Assembly: GCA_964353855.1 (NCBI GenBank)
Contig: CAYGWX010000048.1
Span: forward strand, 1 to 8,961
Reading direction: 5' to 3'
Length of the DNA: 8,961 bases
Source of the DNA: CAYGWX01 sp964353855 [NCBI: uncultured bacterium]
GTDB lineage: Bacteria > Edwardsbacteria > CAYGWX01
The notes under the pieces are model-generated. The model saw nothing but the letters and a program-made list of their open reading frames with translations, ran no database searches and was not told the DNA's origin. A program made the translations under genes and the position numbers. Below are positions 8,323-8,961 of the stretch, one piece after another; position 1 is the stretch's first letter; each line of letters begins with the position of its first letter.

Positions 8323-8330
8323 AGTAACGG
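8310..8330. promoter_or_regulatory. Palindromic candidate operator upstream of groES
   Basis: CCGCTACTTA and TAAGTAACGG form an inverted repeat with one mismatch around a single central T, about 50 bp upstream of the groES start. A second small hairpin follows directly (GCGGT/ACCGC, 8330-8343). Neither matches the CIRCE consensus TTAGCACTC-N9-GAGTGCTAA. Repressor unknown. Confidence 0.45.
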
Positions 8331-8420
8331 CGGTTCGGACCGCTAAGTTCCATGACAGAAGTCCCCTTTCTCCTTATTTTAAGGAAACTTGTGCCACCGC
8401 ATCCCCTACTTCCTCCTTTT

Positions 8421-8462
8421 TGTCTTGACTCCTCACGCCTTACCGCTTACGTCTTACTCATC
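8421..8462. repeat. Heptanucleotide tract (ACGCCTT type) 3' of tRNA-Val
   Basis: Consecutive 7-bp units on the plus strand begin at 8428: ACTCCTC, ACGCCTT, ACCGCTT, then ACGTCTT and a degenerate ACTCATC. A decayed unit may precede them at 8421. The tract ends 5 bp from the 3' end of the tRNA gene. It is non-coding. Confidence 0.65.
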
Positions 8463-8467
8463 GTTCC

Positions 8468-8544
8468 TGGTGGGCGAAATCCGATTTGAACGGATGACCC
8501 CCTGCGTGTAAGGCAGGTGCTCTCAACCGCTGAGCTATTCGCCC
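8468..8544 (-). tRNA. tRNA-Val (anticodon UAC)
   Basis: 77 nt including an encoded 3' CCA. The acceptor stem GGGCGAA pairs with TTCGCCC, with A as discriminator base. The anticodon stem CCTGC/GCAGG closes a 7-nt loop CTTACAC; the anticodon is at 8508-8510. The T arm carries GTTCAAATC and the D arm AGCTCAGCGGTTGAGAGC. UAC reads the valine GUN codons, especially GUA and GUG. A consensus promoter lies about 100 bp upstream. Confidence 0.97.
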
Positions 8545-8640
8545 GCTAACTGTTTTAAAGGATGCTCCCCAACAACAGGCTTGAACAGCGGAGATCTTCA
8601 GGGCTTGGGTTCTCTAAAGAGACCCGATTTCGCAGGGAGC
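8545..8640 (-). other. 5' leader of the tRNA-Val transcript
   Basis: About 95 nt separate the predicted transcription start (near 8639) from the mature tRNA 5' end; RNase P would remove this stretch. It can form an imperfect hairpin at 8607-8625 (GGGT/ACCC and CTC/GAG with a bulged base) and a wider GGCT/AGCC closure (8602-8605 with 8638-8641). No reading frame with a ribosome-binding site is seen on the minus strand. A small RNA function is possible but not shown. Confidence 0.4.
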
Positions 8641-8645
8641 CTATA

Positions 8646-8674
8646 ATTATAATGGTTTTGGGGGAAAATGTCAA
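8646..8674 (-). promoter_or_regulatory. Full-consensus sigma-70 promoter for tRNA-Val
   Basis: On the minus strand TTGACA (8669-8674) and TATAAT (8646-8651) are both perfect and separated by exactly 17 bp. Transcription would start near 8639 and run into tRNA-Val. No strong terminator is visible between the tRNA and groES, so read-through into groESL is possible. Confidence 0.9.
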
Positions 8675-8857
8675 GGAGATACACCCTATCTTATTGCGAT
8701 TTTTTCGCTTCCGTGTAACACGCAATGAGAATTATCGTTCTGTTGTCAGTCATATAATACAATTTATTTCAATGAGTTATGATTATAGTCTGTGTCCCGA
8801 CCTGCCACCGATATAGGTCCTAAGCTAAGGAGAGGCAGGACAGAGCAGGGTGAACAA
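8675..8857. other. AT-rich intergenic stretch, no gene recognised
   Basis: I see no supported gene here. The composition is clearly lower in GC than the coding regions. Small inverted repeats (CCTGCC near 8803 with GGCAGG near 8834; GACCT/AGGTC nearby) hint at local structure only. It lies between the terminator of the gene at the right edge and the tRNA promoter. Confidence 0.5.
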
Positions 8858-8894
8858 AGTAGGGGAGTCTCAAGTGAGCCTCCCCTACTCTTTT
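8858..8894 (-). terminator. Terminator-like hairpin, possibly bidirectional
   Basis: AGTAGGGGAG (8858-8867) pairs perfectly with 8880-8889; the stem continues inside with CTCA/TGAG after one mismatch. On the minus strand TTTGTT follows, and on the plus strand CTTTT. It starts 3 nt after the stop codon of the possible minus-strand gene at the right edge, which fits a terminator of that gene. Confidence 0.65.
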
Positions 8895-8961
8895 ACTCCT
8901 GAATGCTCAGAACCAAAAGTGCCACGCTGTCCACCACAGTCCGAATAAATCCGTTCGGTAT
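8893..8961 (-). CDS. Possible C-terminal end of an unidentified protein (partial)
   Basis: A minus-strand frame is open from the window edge to a TAA at 8893-8895 and gives 22 residues, with the middle and end reading VVDSVALLVLSIQE. The hairpin terminator follows at once, which is the main support. The piece is too short to name. Another minus frame and one plus frame are also open over part of this stretch, so the frame choice is tentative. Confidence 0.35.
   Translation of the reverse strand: MPNGFIRTVVDSVALLVLSIQE

Noticed and set aside
8374-8390. TCCTTA/TAAGGA palindrome as terminator of tRNA-Val
   Set aside because: The stem is only 6 bp and AT-rich, and no T run follows on the minus strand.
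8259-8400. CIRCE operator upstream of groES
   Set aside because: No TTAGCACTC-N9-GAGTGCTAA or close variant could be found on either strand.
8562-8816. Plus-strand open frame of 84 codons
   Set aside because: It runs against the consensus tRNA promoter, covers the tRNA leader, has no ribosome-binding site and no recognisable domain.
8903-8961. Plus-strand frame starting with ATG at 8903 and open to the edge
   Set aside because: No ribosome-binding site or promoter precedes it, and the adjacent hairpin fits better as the end of a minus-strand gene.

Overview
The window reads as chromosomal DNA of a diderm (outer-membrane) bacterium of fairly high GC content. All recognisable genes lie on the minus strand, so they read from right to left. 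The diderm call rests on an Omp85-like beta-barrel domain and on two Sec-type signal peptides. I cannot name the lineage. The domain combinations and the intergenic heptanucleotide tracts would suit an uncultured candidate phylum, but that is inference.

Layout in transcription order: (1) at the right edge, the possible last 22 codons of an unknown gene, followed by a terminator-like hairpin (8858-8894). (2) A fully consensus sigma-70 promoter (8646-8674) upstream of tRNA-Val(UAC) with encoded CCA (8468-8544). (3) A heptanucleotide repeat tract just 3' of the tRNA, then a palindrome and possible promoter ahead of groES-groEL. There is no CIRCE element there and no strong terminator between the tRNA and groES. 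(4) After groEL, a heptameric tract folded into an inverted repeat, a very GC-rich hairpin, and fmdB, a small zinc-ribbon gene with its own terminator. (5) A separate unit with its own TTGACA promoter (5731-5760). It encodes a large exported protein with 12 copies of a D-x-x-G-(N/D)-D-x-Y repeat plus HEAT repeats, overlapped by 8 nt by a secreted M1-type metallopeptidase whose C-terminus looks like an Omp85 barrel. (6) A strong terminator (89-123) and an 11-bp tandem repeat at the left edge.

The chaperonin part is housekeeping. The unusual part is the 2746/156 gene pair: two exported proteins, translationally coupled, one probably anchored in the outer membrane and carrying a peptidase, the other a long repeat protein with possible metal-binding turns and a protein-binding HEAT tail. 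A joint envelope role is an inference from gene order and domains. A second theme is period-7 repeats at four places, two of them inside the repeat-protein gene, where they are translated in frame.
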